From Halomonas sp. YLGW01 (GTDB lineage: Bacteria; Pseudomonadota; Gammaproteobacteria; Pseudomonadales; Halomonadaceae), in NCBI RefSeq assembly GCF_014840935.1, contig NZ_CP062005.1:434001-498000 (forward strand): a stretch of DNA of 64,000 nt. The letters are read 5' to 3'. A program made the translations under genes and the position numbers. Positions within the stretch are counted from its first letter, which is position 1. Every line of letters starts with the position of its first letter. Shown here piece after piece: positions 28,554 to 37,888 of this stretch. Under the pieces are notes generated by a model that worked only from the letters and a program-made list of their open reading frames with translations, made no database searches and was not told the DNA's origin.

Positions 28554-29255
28554 GTGTCAAGCAATGACCATGATCATGTGCTGATCATCGAGGACGACGA
28601 GCGGCTCGCGGACCTCACGCGAGACTATCTTGAGGCCAACGGCTTCGCTGTGACGGTGGAGGCCGATGGGGCTCGGGGGGTCGACAGGATCGTCGAGCTG
28701 CAGCCGGACCTGGTGATCCTCGATCTGATGCTGCCCGGCGAGGACGGCCTGTCGATCTGCCGCCGCGCCCGGCCGGACTACGATGGCCCGATCCTGATGC
28801 TGACGGCCCGCACCGATGACATGGATCAGGTGCTGGGGCTCGAGATGGGCGCCGACGATTACGTGCCCAAGCCGGTGCAGCCGCGGGTGCTGCTGGCCCG
28901 CATGCGGGCCCTGATGCGCCGGGCCGATGTCAGCGTGCCGGCCGGGGAGGGGCGCCTGAGCTTCACTGACCTGGAGATCGACAGCGCCACCCGTGAAGCC
29001 TGGCTCGACGGCGAGCGTATCGACCTGACCAGCGCCGAATTCGACCTGCTGTGGCTGCTGGCCAGCAATGCCGGCCGGGTGTTGACCCGTGAGGAGATCT
29101 TCTCGCAGCTGCGCGGGATCAAGTACGACGGCCAGGACCGTTCCATCGACGTGCGGGTCTCGCGCATCCGTCCCAAGGTCGGCGACGATCCCAACCAGCC
29201 GCACCGCATCAAGACCGTCCGCAGCAAGGGTTACCTGTTCGTCAAGGATAGTTGA
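28554..29255 (+). CDS. OmpR/PhoB-family response regulator, RstA-like
   Basis: 233 residues from GTG 28554 (AGGAG upstream); the frame stays open to 28443, and ATG 28509 is an alternative start. The receiver domain (to about residue 120) shows the acidic pair in IIEDDERL, the phospho-acceptor Asp57 in VILDLMLPGEDG, the Thr in MLTARTDD and the Lys in YVPKPVQP. A winged-helix DNA-binding domain follows, with LTSAEFDLLWLLASNAGRVLTREEIF and DVRVSRIRPKVG. The overall style resembles RstA. The sensor kinase follows with a TGATG overlap, so this is a two-component operon. The stimulus is unknown. Confidence 0.92.
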   Translation: MSSNDHDHVLIIEDDERLADLTRDYLEANGFAVTVEADGARGVDRIVELQPDLVILDLMLPGEDGLSICRRARPDYDGPILMLTARTDDMDQVLGLEMGADDYVPKPVQPRVLLARMRALMRRADVSVPAGEGRLSFTDLEIDSATREAWLDGERIDLTSAEFDLLWLLASNAGRVLTREEIFSQLRGIKYDGQDRSIDVRVSRIRPKVGDDPNQPHRIKTVRSKGYLFVKDS

Positions 29256-30895
29256 TGGTGTTCTCCCGCCTGTTGCCGCGGCCGCTGACCGACAGCGCCT
29301 TCCTGCGCGTCTACGTGTGGCTGGCGCTGGCGCTGGTGCTGACTTTCGCCCTGGCCCTGTCGACCTTTGCCCTGGTCGACAAGGTCCGCCACGATCACTA
29401 CCGCGAGCAGCTGGCCGAGGCGCCGATGACGCTGTTGGCCGCCCAGCTCGGCGAGCTGCCGCCGTCGCGGCGGGACGCCTGGCTGGCGCGCATGAGCGAG
29501 CAGCTGGCGATGACGCTGAGTCTGCATGATCGCCGCAATTACCCGCTCAACTTCTTTCAGCGTGCCAGCCTCGAGACCGGCCGCACCCTGGTCGATGAGC
29601 GCGATGGCCAGGGCTGGCGGCTGTTTCGTCAGCTGCCCGGTGAGCCTTGGTTGTTGCGGGCCGAGCTCGACAGTCTCTCCGAGCATCAGCTGCTGGGCCT
29701 GGCCCGCCAGCTGGGGGAGTGGCTGGCCGAGGTCGAGGGGGCGGCGCGCCGTGAGCGGTTGGAGCGACTCCAGAGCCCGGTGATTCAGGCCCGCCTCACC
29801 GAGGCGCCTCCCGAGGACCTGCCGCCTGCCCAGCTGGACCGGCTGGGCGACACCGAGGTGGTGATTCGCCTGCTGCCCCAGCGCTGGGCCCTGTCGATGT
29901 ACCTGCGCCTGCCCGCCGCCGACGGTCGCATCCAGTGGGTCGAGGTGGGACCGCTGGCGGCCTTCGAGCCGATGTCGATGGCGCTGTCGCTGTCGCTGCT
30001 GGTGGCCATGCTGGGCGTACTGGCGGCCATCATCTACCTGATCGTGCGGGGGGTGGAGTCGCGCATGGCACGCCTGGAGCAGGCCGCCACCCGTATTGCC
30101 TGTGGTCATCTGAACACCCGCGTCAAGGTCGAGAGTGGCGACTTCCTGGGACGGGTCGGCATGGCCTTCAACGGCATGGCATCGCAGGTGCAGTCGCTGC
30201 TGCGGGCGCAGCAGGAGATGATCCGAGCGGTCTCCCACGAGCTGCGCACCCCGGTGGCGCGGATTCGCTTCGCCGTACAGATGGTCGAGGACATGACCGA
30301 CAGCGCACCGGTGAAGCGTCAGCTTTCCGGTATCGACGGCGACATCGAGGAGCTCGACGGCCTGATCGACGAGATCCTGACCTACGCCAAGCTCGGCAAC
30401 GACCACGCCCAGGGCGTGCCGCAGGAGGCCGAGCGGGTCGACTGTCGGGAACTGGCCGATAACGTGGTCGAGGCCCTGGCGCCCCTGCATGCCAACCTGC
30501 GGTTTCGGGTGATGCCGGGCCCGCCGGTGGAGGTGGTGGCCGATCCTCGCTACCTGCAGCGGGCGCTGCAGAATCTGGTCGCCAACGCCTGCCGGCATGC
30601 CAATGGTGAGGTCCGGCTGACCCTTAGCGAGGACGGCCAGGTGGCCCGGCTGGACGTCGAGGATGACGGCCCCGGCGTGCCGGTCACCGAGCGTGAGGAG
30701 ATCTTCAAGCCCTTCGCGCGGCTCGACGACAGCCGCACCCGGCGCTCCGGCGGCTATGGCCTGGGCCTGTCGATCGTTCACAAGGTGATGCTCTGGCACG
30801 GTGGCAGCGTGATGATCGATGACAGCCCCGATCTGGGCGGCGCGCGCTTCAGCCTGCTGCTGCCCCTCAAGCAGGCCGGCGTCACGCCGGCTTGA
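29255..30895 (+). CDS. Sensor histidine kinase, RstB-like
   Basis: 546 residues from ATG 29255, whose first base is the last base of the regulator's TGA. A membrane helix near the N-terminus (FLRVYVWLALALVLTFALAL) and a second one near residue 250 (SLSLLVAMLGVLAAIIYLIV) bracket a periplasmic sensor region of about 200 residues. A HAMP linker, the H-box with phospho-His328 in AVSHELRTPVARIRF, the N-box NLVANACRHA and the G-boxes DDGPGVP and GYGLGLSIVH follow. All kinase motifs are intact. The end overlaps the end of metR on the opposite strand by 14 bp. Confidence 0.93.
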   Translation: MVFSRLLPRPLTDSAFLRVYVWLALALVLTFALALSTFALVDKVRHDHYREQLAEAPMTLLAAQLGELPPSRRDAWLARMSEQLAMTLSLHDRRNYPLNFFQRASLETGRTLVDERDGQGWRLFRQLPGEPWLLRAELDSLSEHQLLGLARQLGEWLAEVEGAARRERLERLQSPVIQARLTEAPPEDLPPAQLDRLGDTEVVIRLLPQRWALSMYLRLPAADGRIQWVEVGPLAAFEPMSMALSLSLLVAMLGVLAAIIYLIVRGVESRMARLEQAATRIACGHLNTRVKVESGDFLGRVGMAFNGMASQVQSLLRAQQEMIRAVSHELRTPVARIRFAVQMVEDMTDSAPVKRQLSGIDGDIEELDGLIDEILTYAKLGNDHAQGVPQEAERVDCRELADNVVEALAPLHANLRFRVMPGPPVEVVADPRYLQRALQNLVANACRHANGEVRLTLSEDGQVARLDVEDDGPGVPVTEREEIFKPFARLDDSRTRRSGGYGLGLSIVHKVMLWHGGSVMIDDSPDLGGARFSLLLPLKQAGVTPA

Positions 30896-31796
30896 TGCCC
30901 TCCAGCACCGCGAACGAGGTCTCCCGCGCGGTGCGCAGAAAGTCTTCCATCCAGGGCGCGTCGCGGCTGTCCTCGCGGATCGCCGCGAACAGCGTGCTCC
31001 ACATGCCTTGTTCCCCCAGCGCCACGCCACGCACATAGTCCCGTTCCAGGTATTCGGTCAGCGCCCAGCTCGGCAGCGCGCAGACGCCTCGTCCGCTGGC
31101 GACCAGCTGCATCATCATGATGGTCAGCTCGGCGGTACGGATCTCCCGGGGGCGGATCCCGGCCGGATCGAGGAACTGGGTGAAGACATCCAGCCGCGCA
31201 TGCTCCACCGGATAGGTGATAAGGGTCTCCTCGGCCAGCTCCTCGGGCCCGGCCCAGGCCTTGCCGGCCAGGTGGTGCTGCTTGGCCACCGCCAGCAGGC
31301 CCTCGTAGCGAAACAGCGGCTCGTAGTGCACCCCAGGCAGCGGCTGGGGATCGGCGGTGATCACCAGGTCGAGCTGCTCTCGGGCCAGCGCCGGCAGCGG
31401 ATCGAAGTTGTGACCGCTGGGGATATCGACCTCGACCTCGGGCCAGTGATCGCGGAAGTGGTCGATGGTCGGCATCAGCCACTGGAAGCAGCTGTGACAC
31501 TCGATGGCCATGTGCAGCCGGCCGCGCTCGTCGCCGGCTAGCCTCGCCAGGTCCCGCTCGGCCCGGCGGACCTCGGGCAGGGTCTGCTCGGCCAGCGCCA
31601 GCAGGCGCTGACCGGCACGGGTGAACTCCACCGGCCGGGTCTTGCGCAGGAACAGAGGGTTGCCCAGGCGCTCCTCGAGATCCTTGAGCTGATGGGACAG
31701 TGCCGACTGGGTCAGGTGAACGCGCTCGGCGGCCTCCACCAGCGAGCCGGCATCACGCAGGGCAATCAGGGTACGGAGGTGACGGAGTTCCAGCAT
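30882..31796 (-). CDS. metR: LysR-family activator of methionine synthesis
   Basis: 304 residues. The N-terminal winged helix-turn-helix is clear (MLELRHLRTLIALRDAGSL, HLTQSALSHQLKDLEERLG). The effector-binding domain follows, with HSCFQWLMPTIDHFRDHWPEV, a pattern typical of MetR. It is divergent from metE across 133 bp, the classic metR/metE arrangement in gammaproteobacteria, where homocysteine-bound MetR activates metE. The 3' end overlaps the histidine kinase gene by 14 bp tail to tail. The call is supported by both sequence and context. Confidence 0.92.
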   Translation of the reverse strand: MLELRHLRTLIALRDAGSLVEAAERVHLTQSALSHQLKDLEERLGNPLFLRKTRPVEFTRAGQRLLALAEQTLPEVRRAERDLARLAGDERGRLHMAIECHSCFQWLMPTIDHFRDHWPEVEVDIPSGHNFDPLPALAREQLDLVITADPQPLPGVHYEPLFRYEGLLAVAKQHHLAGKAWAGPEELAEETLITYPVEHARLDVFTQFLDPAGIRPREIRTAELTIMMMQLVASGRGVCALPSWALTEYLERDYVRGVALGEQGMWSTLFAAIREDSRDAPWMEDFLRTARETSFAVLEGIKPA

Positions 31797-31929
31797 TTGG
31801 TTGAGTGCTTTTCATGTTGTTGATTAGATAATTTAGTTTGATTCACTCGAAGTGGCCAGCGAGACTGCCGCTATCGCTTATGGCGAATTCATTGCCAAGT
31901 GTATCTCCTAATTACGCAAAGGAATAACC
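31797..31929. promoter_or_regulatory. metR/metE divergent promoter region
   Basis: 133 bp, AT-richer than the flanks. It includes an 11-bp inverted repeat CACT-CGA-AGTG and the metE ribosome site AAAGGA at its right end. MetR sites would be expected here, but I do not find a clean TGAA-N5-TTCA match. No SAM riboswitch fold is apparent. Confidence 0.55.
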
Positions 31930-34257
31930 ATGACGCTGGCTCACATCCTCGGCTACCCGCGCATCGGCGCCGACCGCGAACTGAAGACAGCCACCGAGGC
32001 CTACTGGAAGGGCGACATCGACCAGGCGGCGCTGGAGGCCGAGGGTCGGACTCTGCGGGCTCGCCACTGGCAGGATCAGCGGGCCGCCGGTCTCGATTTT
32101 GTCACCGTCGGCGACTTCGCCTTCTACGATCAGGTGCTCAACGTCTCCACGCTGCTCGGGGCGGTGCCCAAGCGCTTCGTCGAGGGCGACGTCGGGGCAC
32201 CGGTCGACCTGGATACCTATTTTCGCATGGCCCGTGGCCGCGCTCCGAGCGGTACCCCGGCCGCCGCCTGCGAGATGACCAAGTACTTCGACACCAACTA
32301 CCACTATCTGGTCCCGGAACTGCACGAAGGCCAGGCCTTCCGGCTTTCAAGCGAGCGGCTCTTCGACGAGGTCGAGGAGGCGAAGGCCGCCGGACATCGC
32401 GTCAAGGTCACCCTGACCGGCCCGCTGACCTGGCTGTGGCTTGGCAAGGAGAAGGGCGGTGGCGAGGAGAAGGGCGGTGGCGAGGACTTCTCGCGCCTCT
32501 CGCTGCTCGAGGCCATCCTGCCAGTCTACGGCCAGGTGCTCACGCGCCTCGCCGAGCAGGGGGTGGAATGGGTCCAGCTCGACGAGCCGGCGCTGGTCCA
32601 GGACCTGCCCCAGGTCTGGAAGGAGGCCTATGAGGCCGCCTACAACCGGCTGGCCAGCGCGCCGGTCAAACTCCTGCTGGCCACCTACTTCGGTGCCCTG
32701 GGCGACAACCTGCAGCTGGCCGTCGGGTTGCCGGTGGACGGCCTGCATATCGACGCGGTGCGCGTCCCCGAGCAGCTTGCCACGGTGATCGACCATCTGC
32801 CGAGCTACAAGGTGCTGTCGGTCGGGGCCATCGACGGGCGCAACATCTGGCGCGCCGATCTTGCCCTGCTGCGCGAACGGCTCGGTGAGGCGCGGCTGCG
32901 CCTCGGCGAGCGGCTGTGGCTGGCCCCGAGCTGCTCCCTGCTGCACGTGCCGGTGGATCTCTCGCGGGAGACCGGCGAGGGCGCGACCCTGGACCCCGAG
33001 CTTTGCGGCTGGCTGGCCTTTGCCCGCCAGAAGCTCGACGAGGTAGTGAGTCTCTCGCGCCTTATCGACCGGCGGGCGACGCCCGAGGATCAGGCACGCC
33101 TGGTCGAGGCAAGCGATGCCCTGGACGCCCGGCGCGCCTCGAGCCGCATCCATCGTACTAAGGTCACCGAGCGCCTCGCCGCCACCACCGCGGCCGATGC
33201 CGAGCGGGTGAGCCCCTACCCCGAGCGGGCGCGTCAGCAGGCCCGTCGCCTCAAGCTGCCGCTCTTTCCCACTACCACCATCGGTTCCTTCCCGCAGACC
33301 GGCGACATTCGCGCCTCTCGGCGCGCCTTCAAGTCAGGCGAGCTCACCCGCGAGGCCTATGAAGCGCGCATGCGCGAGGAAATCGCTCACGCCGTCGCCC
33401 GTCAGGAGGCGCTGGGCCTGGATGTGCCGGTGCACGGCGAGGCCGAGCGCAACGATATGGTCGAGTACTTCGGCGAACAGCTCGACGGCGTGGCCTTCTC
33501 GCGCTTCGGCTGGGTACAGAGCTACGGCTCGCGCTGCGTCAAGCCGCCGGTGATCTTCGGCGATATCACCCGCCCGGCCCCGATGACGGTGCGCTGGAGC
33601 GAGTATGCCCAGTCGCTCACCGACAAGCCGATGAAGGGTATGCTCACCGGGCCGGTGACCATCCTGCAGTGGTCCTTCGTGCGCGACGATCAGCCCAGGG
33701 CCACCACCTGCCGGCAGATCGCGCTGGCACTGCGCGACGAGGTCACGGACCTGGAGGCCGCCGGCATCGGCGTGATCCAGATCGACGAGCCGGCGCTGCG
33801 CGAGGGCCTGCCGCTGCGTCAGGGCGAGTGGCGGGGCTATCTCGACTGGGCGGTTGCGGCCTTCAAGCTCACGGCGGCCGGGGTGTGCGACGAGACCCAG
33901 ATCCACACCCACATGTGCTACTCGGAGTTCAATGACATCATTGGTGCCATCGCCGCCCTGGATGCGGACGTGATCACCATCGAGACATCGCGCTCGGACA
34001 TGGAACTGCTGGATGCCTTCCAGGACTTCGCCTATCCCAACGCGATCGGCCCGGGGGTCTACGATATCCACACCCCGAACCTTCCCGATGTCGAGGAGAT
34101 GGTCGCGCTGATGGAGAAGGCCGCCGAGAAGATTCCTGCCGAGCGGCTGTGGGTGAACCCGGACTGCGGGCTCAAGACCCGGGGCTGGGCCGAGGTGGAG
34201 CCGGCGCTCATCCATATGGTCGAGGCGGCCAGGACGCTGCGTCGTCGCCATGGCTGA
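31930..34257 (+). CDS. metE: Cobalamin-independent methionine synthase
   Basis: 775 residues, slightly longer than E. coli MetE. It transfers a methyl group from 5-methyltetrahydropteroyltri-glutamate to homocysteine. The N-terminal barrel begins [18 protein letters not shown]. The catalytic C-terminal barrel starts near [16 protein letters not shown]. The zinc site is complete: His661 and Cys663 in HTHMCYSEF, Glu685 in [10 protein letters not shown] and Cys746 in [11 protein letters not shown], each shifted by 20 from the E. coli numbering. A perfect 18-bp duplication adds an extra EKGGGE near residue 174. It is divergent from metR. A strong hairpin follows the gene. Confidence 0.97.
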   Translation: MTLAHILGYPRIGADRELKTATEAYWKGDIDQAALEAEGRTLRARHWQDQRAAGLDFVTVGDFAFYDQVLNVSTLLGAVPKRFVEGDVGAPVDLDTYFRMARGRAPSGTPAAACEMTKYFDTNYHYLVPELHEGQAFRLSSERLFDEVEEAKAAGHRVKVTLTGPLTWLWLGKEKGGGEEKGGGEDFSRLSLLEAILPVYGQVLTRLAEQGVEWVQLDEPALVQDLPQVWKEAYEAAYNRLASAPVKLLLATYFGALGDNLQLAVGLPVDGLHIDAVRVPEQLATVIDHLPSYKVLSVGAIDGRNIWRADLALLRERLGEARLRLGERLWLAPSCSLLHVPVDLSRETGEGATLDPELCGWLAFARQKLDEVVSLSRLIDRRATPEDQARLVEASDALDARRASSRIHRTKVTERLAATTAADAERVSPYPERARQQARRLKLPLFPTTTIGSFPQTGDIRASRRAFKSGELTREAYEARMREEIAHAVARQEALGLDVPVHGEAERNDMVEYFGEQLDGVAFSRFGWVQSYGSRCVKPPVIFGDITRPAPMTVRWSEYAQSLTDKPMKGMLTGPVTILQWSFVRDDQPRATTCRQIALALRDEVTDLEAAGIGVIQIDEPALREGLPLRQGEWRGYLDWAVAAFKLTAAGVCDETQIHTHMCYSEFNDIIGAIAALDADVITIETSRSDMELLDAFQDFAYPNAIGPGVYDIHTPNLPDVEEMVALMEKAAEKIPAERLWVNPDCGLKTRGWAEVEPALIHMVEAARTLRRRHG
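32449..32484 (+). repeat. Perfect 18-bp in-frame tandem duplication in metE
   Basis: Two identical 18-bp units encode EKGGGE twice, at residues 174-185 of MetE, in a loop after TWLWLGK. Being in frame and identical at every base, it looks recent or actively slipping. Confidence 0.9.
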
Positions 34258-34315
34258 GCCGGCACGCAGGCCACCTTCCGTTATGGGTGGTCTGCCAGGC
34301 AGGCCATGCCACGAA

Positions 34316-34342
34316 GGGGCCGGCGCCAAGGGCGCCGGCCCC
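34316..34342 (+). terminator. Hairpin after metE
   Basis: A perfect 12-bp stem (ggggccggcgcc / ggcgccggcccc) with a 3-base loop is followed by TGTTAT. The stem is very strong but the T run is poor, so termination is likely but not certain. Confidence 0.65.
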
Positions 34343-34388
34343 TGTTATGCTGAGGGATCGGGATTTCTTCAACCGACAAGGAGGTTGC

Positions 34389-35201
34389 ATGCCCCTGTTC
34401 TCTCGCGCTTCGTCTTTCGGCCCTGCCGTCGTTCCCCGCCGGTGGCCGGGCGACATGTCGTCATCCTCTGGCCTGGCCGCCCTCGGGTTGAGCCTGCTGC
34501 TGGCCGGCTGCGCCGGCACCCCCACGTCCGCCCCGTCGAGCCCGGCCATCAGTGATGTCAGCCCCCATGCCGACGCCGACCGGGGCGAGGCGGCCAAGGC
34601 GCCGCTGATGCCATCGACCTTCTTCGCCGGCGATGCCGAGCGCTTCGAGGCCTGGCGCTGCACGCCGGCCCAGGATCTGGTCACGGCCTTCCCGGCAGGC
34701 GAGCTGCGGCTGTGGTCGGCCCATGAGGCCTACCGGCTTAAGGCGACGGCGGCCGCCTCCGGCAGTCACTACGTCGAGGATGACCTGAGCTTTCGGGAGC
34801 AGGGGGGCGAGGCGCTGGTGGAGAGCGATCGAGGGCGGCTCGAGTGCCAGCGGGATCAGACTCGGACGGCCCTGACCCGGGCGCAGCGGCCCGGGGTGAT
34901 GTTCCATGGTCGCGGCAATGAGCCCGGCTGGACGGTGCGCCTGGCTCACGATGCGCCGCGCCTGTCGCTGCTGCTGGATTACGGCGAGCGGGAGATCGAG
35001 GCGCCGTACCGGATCACCTCGCTGGACAACGAGCGGGGCCGGGTGACGCTCGCCAGTGGCCGCGCCGACACGCCCTTCGACCTGACCCTCGAGGCGCGGG
35101 CCTGCTTCGACAGCATGAGCGGCGAGCCCTTCCCGGTGCGGGTGACGCTTGACGTCGATGGCAGGACCTATCGCGGCTGTGGTCAGGGCATCGCGCCCTG
35201 A
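34389..35201 (+). CDS. Lipoprotein with MliC-like and COG3650-like domains
   Basis: 270 residues from ATG 34389, preceded by a near-perfect AAGGAGG. The lipobox LLLAGC places the lipidated Cys at residue 41. An internal ATG at 34455 would give a more usual 19-residue lipoprotein signal, so the first 22 residues are uncertain. The middle (WRCTPAQDLVTAF to RGRLECQRD) resembles MliC, the periplasmic inhibitor of C-type lysozyme. The last part (GNEPGWTVRLAHD, then ARACFDSMSGEPFPVRVTLDVDG) resembles the COG3650 family. Cys pairs could form disulfides. It probably sits on a membrane facing the periplasm; lysozyme inhibition is an inference. Confidence 0.75.
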   Translation: MPLFSRASSFGPAVVPRRWPGDMSSSSGLAALGLSLLLAGCAGTPTSAPSSPAISDVSPHADADRGEAAKAPLMPSTFFAGDAERFEAWRCTPAQDLVTAFPAGELRLWSAHEAYRLKATAAASGSHYVEDDLSFREQGGEALVESDRGRLECQRDQTRTALTRAQRPGVMFHGRGNEPGWTVRLAHDAPRLSLLLDYGEREIEAPYRITSLDNERGRVTLASGRADTPFDLTLEARACFDSMSGEPFPVRVTLDVDGRTYRGCGQGIAP

Positions 35202-35390
35202 CCCGGGTCGAGGTGTCTGACGGCGGGAAGCTGTCGGGCGACCCCCAGCCTTCGGGTCGCCTGCCTTCCTTTCTATTTTGTCGCATGAAGGGCGCGGATT
35301 TTTGCGCTTTTCATGTGATCGTGTGCATCTAGAATGGCGGTCATTCGTTCACATCGACTCTGATAGCAGCCCCCTTACAAGGAGATGTCC

Positions 35391-36005
35391 ATGACCGCTT
35401 CAACCAAGGTACTCGTCGTCACCTCATCCATCCTCGGCGAACACAGCCAGTCTCGTGCCCTGGCCGACCATCTCCGGGAGGGCCTCGCCGGCCGAGGAGA
35501 TGTCACCGTCACCGAGCGCGACCTGATCGCCGACGAGCTGCCGCACCTGGGCAGCGACGAGCTGTCCAGCTGGGGCGTCGAGCCCGCCGAGCGCAGCGCC
35601 GAGCAGGCAAGGCTCGCCGGGCGCTCCGATGCCCTGATCGAGGAGCTGCTCGAGCACGACGTACTGGTGCTGGCGGTACCGCTCTATAACCTGGGGGTGC
35701 CCTCCCAGCTCAAGGCCTGGTTCGACCGCATTCTGCGTGCCGGCAAGACCTTCCGCTACACCGAGAAGGGGCCGCAGGGGCTGGTCGAGGGCAAGCGCGC
35801 CTTGATCCTGGCGACTCGCGGCGGCCAATACGTCGGCACCGAGATGGATTCCCAGACGCCGCATCTCATGTCGATGCTCGGCCTGATCGGCATCAGCGAC
35901 GTGGACACGGTGTTCGCCGAAGGCCTGGCGATGGGCGAAAAGCACGCCGCCGCTACCCTGAAGGAAGCGCGTCAGGCCATCGATGGCTATCTCGAGCGGC
36001 TGTAA
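35391..36005 (+). CDS. azoR: FMN-dependent NADH-azoreductase
   Basis: 204 residues from ATG 35391, with AAGGAG six bases upstream. The flavodoxin-like fold begins KVLVVTSSILGEHSQSRALADHL, where the SS...SxS loop binds the FMN phosphate. VLAVPLYNLGVPSQLKAWFDRIL and FRYTEKGPQGLVEGKRALI are the typical AzoR core. These enzymes reduce azo dyes and quinones with NADH and protect against thiol and quinone stress. A stand-alone gene with its own terminator. Confidence 0.93.
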   Translation: MTASTKVLVVTSSILGEHSQSRALADHLREGLAGRGDVTVTERDLIADELPHLGSDELSSWGVEPAERSAEQARLAGRSDALIEELLEHDVLVLAVPLYNLGVPSQLKAWFDRILRAGKTFRYTEKGPQGLVEGKRALILATRGGQYVGTEMDSQTPHLMSMLGLIGISDVDTVFAEGLAMGEKHAAATLKEARQAIDGYLERL

Positions 36006-36046
36006 TGCGTGGATGACGCCTTAGCCGCTTGATGAAGGTAGCGAAG

Positions 36047-36086
36047 AAACAACACGGCCCCGGTGATGACCGGGGCCGTGTTGTTT
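36047..36086. terminator. Strong hairpin terminator after azoR
   Basis: A perfect 18-bp stem (aaacaacacggccccggt and its complement) with a gatg loop. A/T-rich ends on both sides let it work for azoR and for the convergent membrane protein gene. Confidence 0.9.
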
Positions 36087-36139
36087 GCGTCAAGGCCATC
36101 GTGCGAGTCGGAGGCTTCAGCAGCGATGTCAGCAACCTC

Positions 36140-37210
36140 TCAACAGCTTCGCGCCTCGACTGTCAGGCGCTTGGCCACATGGTCACCGAGGCACAGCGGC
36201 GCCTGGTTCAGAGCGCGGCGGGCCAGCTGGCCAAGCGCCTCCTGGGTGCCGCGAGAGCCGGCGTCGAGCTGCTGGCTCGCCACCGGTTGCCAGTCGTTGC
36301 CCTCGCGCCTGGCGAGGGTGAAGCTGAAAGGGTGATAGCCGGGAAAGCCCAGGCGCAGATCGGTGGCGACCAGGGTGGTCTCACCGCCAAGCTCACGGCT
36401 TGCATAGCGAAGATAGGGCCCCGCGAACCAGGTCAGTCGCGCGCCGGCGGCGGTCGTCTGGGCGGCATCTTCAAGCGTTGCGCCGCGCCGGAAGGTCTCG
36501 AGCCTGGGCGGTGCATCGTCGAGCAGGCCGATCAGCGTCTCGTGGTAGGCCTCGCCGTCGACGATGGTGGCGCGCCACAGCAGGGTATTGAAGGGTGTGG
36601 GCTGGATCAGCCGCGGCGCGGCGTCGAGGCCGCGTTCGGCCAGCACCGGAGCCAGCCGGTGGTCCATCAGCGTCTTGGCGCCGAGGCCGAAGGCCAGGTA
36701 GGCGCAGGACAGGGCCAGGCCGAGGCGACTCGCCGTGACGACCCGGCCGCCGATCAGGCCGAACAGCGTCGCGACCAGCAGCGGCAGGGTATAGAGCGGG
36801 TCGATGATGAAGATCGAGGCCCAGCTGACCGGCGGCGTGGCAAGTGGCCACCAGAGCTGGGTGCCATAGGTGGTGAAGGCATCCAGCAGCGGGTGCGTCA
36901 GCAGGCAGAGAGTGAAGAATAACCACCAGTGGCCGGGCGAGATCGCCGCGCTGTGGCCACCTCGCCAGCGGGCGAGGCGTGCGGCCAGCGTCGCCAGCAG
37001 GGCGGCGAGCCCCGCTAGCACGAACAGCGAATGACTGAAGCCCCGGTGATAGGTGTAGTCGGCGACGGCATCGCCGTAGTCGATCAGCACGTCGAGATCG
37101 GGCAGCGTGCCGAGCACGGCACCGCCGATGACGGCCTTGCGACCGAGGCGACGACCGAGCACGGCGCCGCCGACCGCGCCGCCGAGCAGCAGTTGGGTGA
37201 TGGAATCCAT
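36140..37210 (-). CDS. Membrane-bound metal-dependent hydrolase, YdjM/DUF457-like
   Basis: 356 residues from ATG 37210, with GAGGG upstream. The opening MDSITQLLLGGAVGGAVLG, the motif GTLPDLDVLIDY, the RGFSHSLF His motif and LLTHPLLDAFTTYGTQLWWP match the DUF457/YdjM family of predicted metal-dependent membrane hydrolases. About five membrane helices fill the first 200 residues, and a soluble C-terminal domain of about 150 residues follows. The conserved Asp and His positions are present. The substrate is unknown. Confidence 0.85.
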   Translation of the reverse strand: MDSITQLLLGGAVGGAVLGRRLGRKAVIGGAVLGTLPDLDVLIDYGDAVADYTYHRGFSHSLFVLAGLAALLATLAARLARWRGGHSAAISPGHWWLFFTLCLLTHPLLDAFTTYGTQLWWPLATPPVSWASIFIIDPLYTLPLLVATLFGLIGGRVVTASRLGLALSCAYLAFGLGAKTLMDHRLAPVLAERGLDAAPRLIQPTPFNTLLWRATIVDGEAYHETLIGLLDDAPPRLETFRRGATLEDAAQTTAAGARLTWFAGPYLRYASRELGGETTLVATDLRLGFPGYHPFSFTLARREGNDWQPVASQQLDAGSRGTQEALGQLARRALNQAPLCLGDHVAKRLTVEARSC

Positions 37211-37276
37211 GCCGGAGCCCTCTTGAAGGAAGTTAAAGAGTCAACGCCTTGGAGGGCTCGACTGATAGGGGAGCGC

Positions 37277-37810
37277 TCAGCGCGCCCAGGGCGGCGCCGC
37301 GGCCAGCACGCGAGCCTGCACCGGGCAGTCGTCCCGATGCGCACCGGGCAGGTAGCCGGTGCTCATCAGGAACTCATTAACGATCTCCGGGCCGGTGAAG
37401 CGGAAGGTGCGCTTGAAGAGCCGTACCCAGTCGCCGTGGGGCCTGGGGTGGTGCGCCTCGAGCCAGGCCTGAAAGCTGCCATGTTCGCGCCTGAGCCGCT
37501 GGACCACCCGGGCGTTGTGGATGGCGGCCTCGACCTTCAGGCGGTTGCGGATGATGCGGGCATCGCTGAGCAGCCGCGCCCGGTCCTCGTCATCGAAGGC
37601 CGCGACCCGGTCGATGTCGAAGCCGCGAAAGGCCTCGAAGAAGGCCTCCCGCTTCTTGAGCACGGTCAGCCAGGACAGCCCGGCCTGGTTGATCTCCAGT
37701 ACCAGCCGCTCGAGCAGGGTGGCATCGTTTACGACCGGAAAGCCGTAGTCGTGGTCGTGATAGGGCCCATGGAAGGGATGCCCGGGGGCCAGGTCGCAGT
37801 AGTGGCTCAT
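37277..37810 (-). CDS. tag: DNA-3-methyladenine glycosylase I
   Basis: 177 residues from ATG 37810 (a GTG at 37840 would add ten). It excises 3-methyladenine from alkylated DNA. The family pattern is clear: YHDHDYGFPV, EINQAGLSWLTVLKKREAFFEAF, DARIIRNRLKVEAAIHNAR, and MSTGYLPGAHRDDC near the end. Tag enzymes bind zinc with N-terminal Cys and His residues and with C-terminal His and Cys; here the Cys in MSHYCD, a His near residue 15, and the His and Cys in AHRDDC fit. It is divergent from the DUF411 gene. Confidence 0.93.
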   Translation of the reverse strand: MSHYCDLAPGHPFHGPYHDHDYGFPVVNDATLLERLVLEINQAGLSWLTVLKKREAFFEAFRGFDIDRVAAFDDEDRARLLSDARIIRNRLKVEAAIHNARVVQRLRREHGSFQAWLEAHHPRPHGDWVRLFKRTFRFTGPEIVNEFLMSTGYLPGAHRDDCPVQARVLAAAPPWAR

Positions 37811-37888
37811 GCTGTCGCTCTGGGGTGGCGGTGGGGTCACAGGATGACTGACAATCGTGTCGACAGCTTATACCCGAGGGGGGTCGTC

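Noticed and set aside
31797..31929. A SAM or cobalamin riboswitch before metE
   Set aside because: The gap is only 133 bp, no conserved riboswitch core is seen, and the divergent metR explains control.
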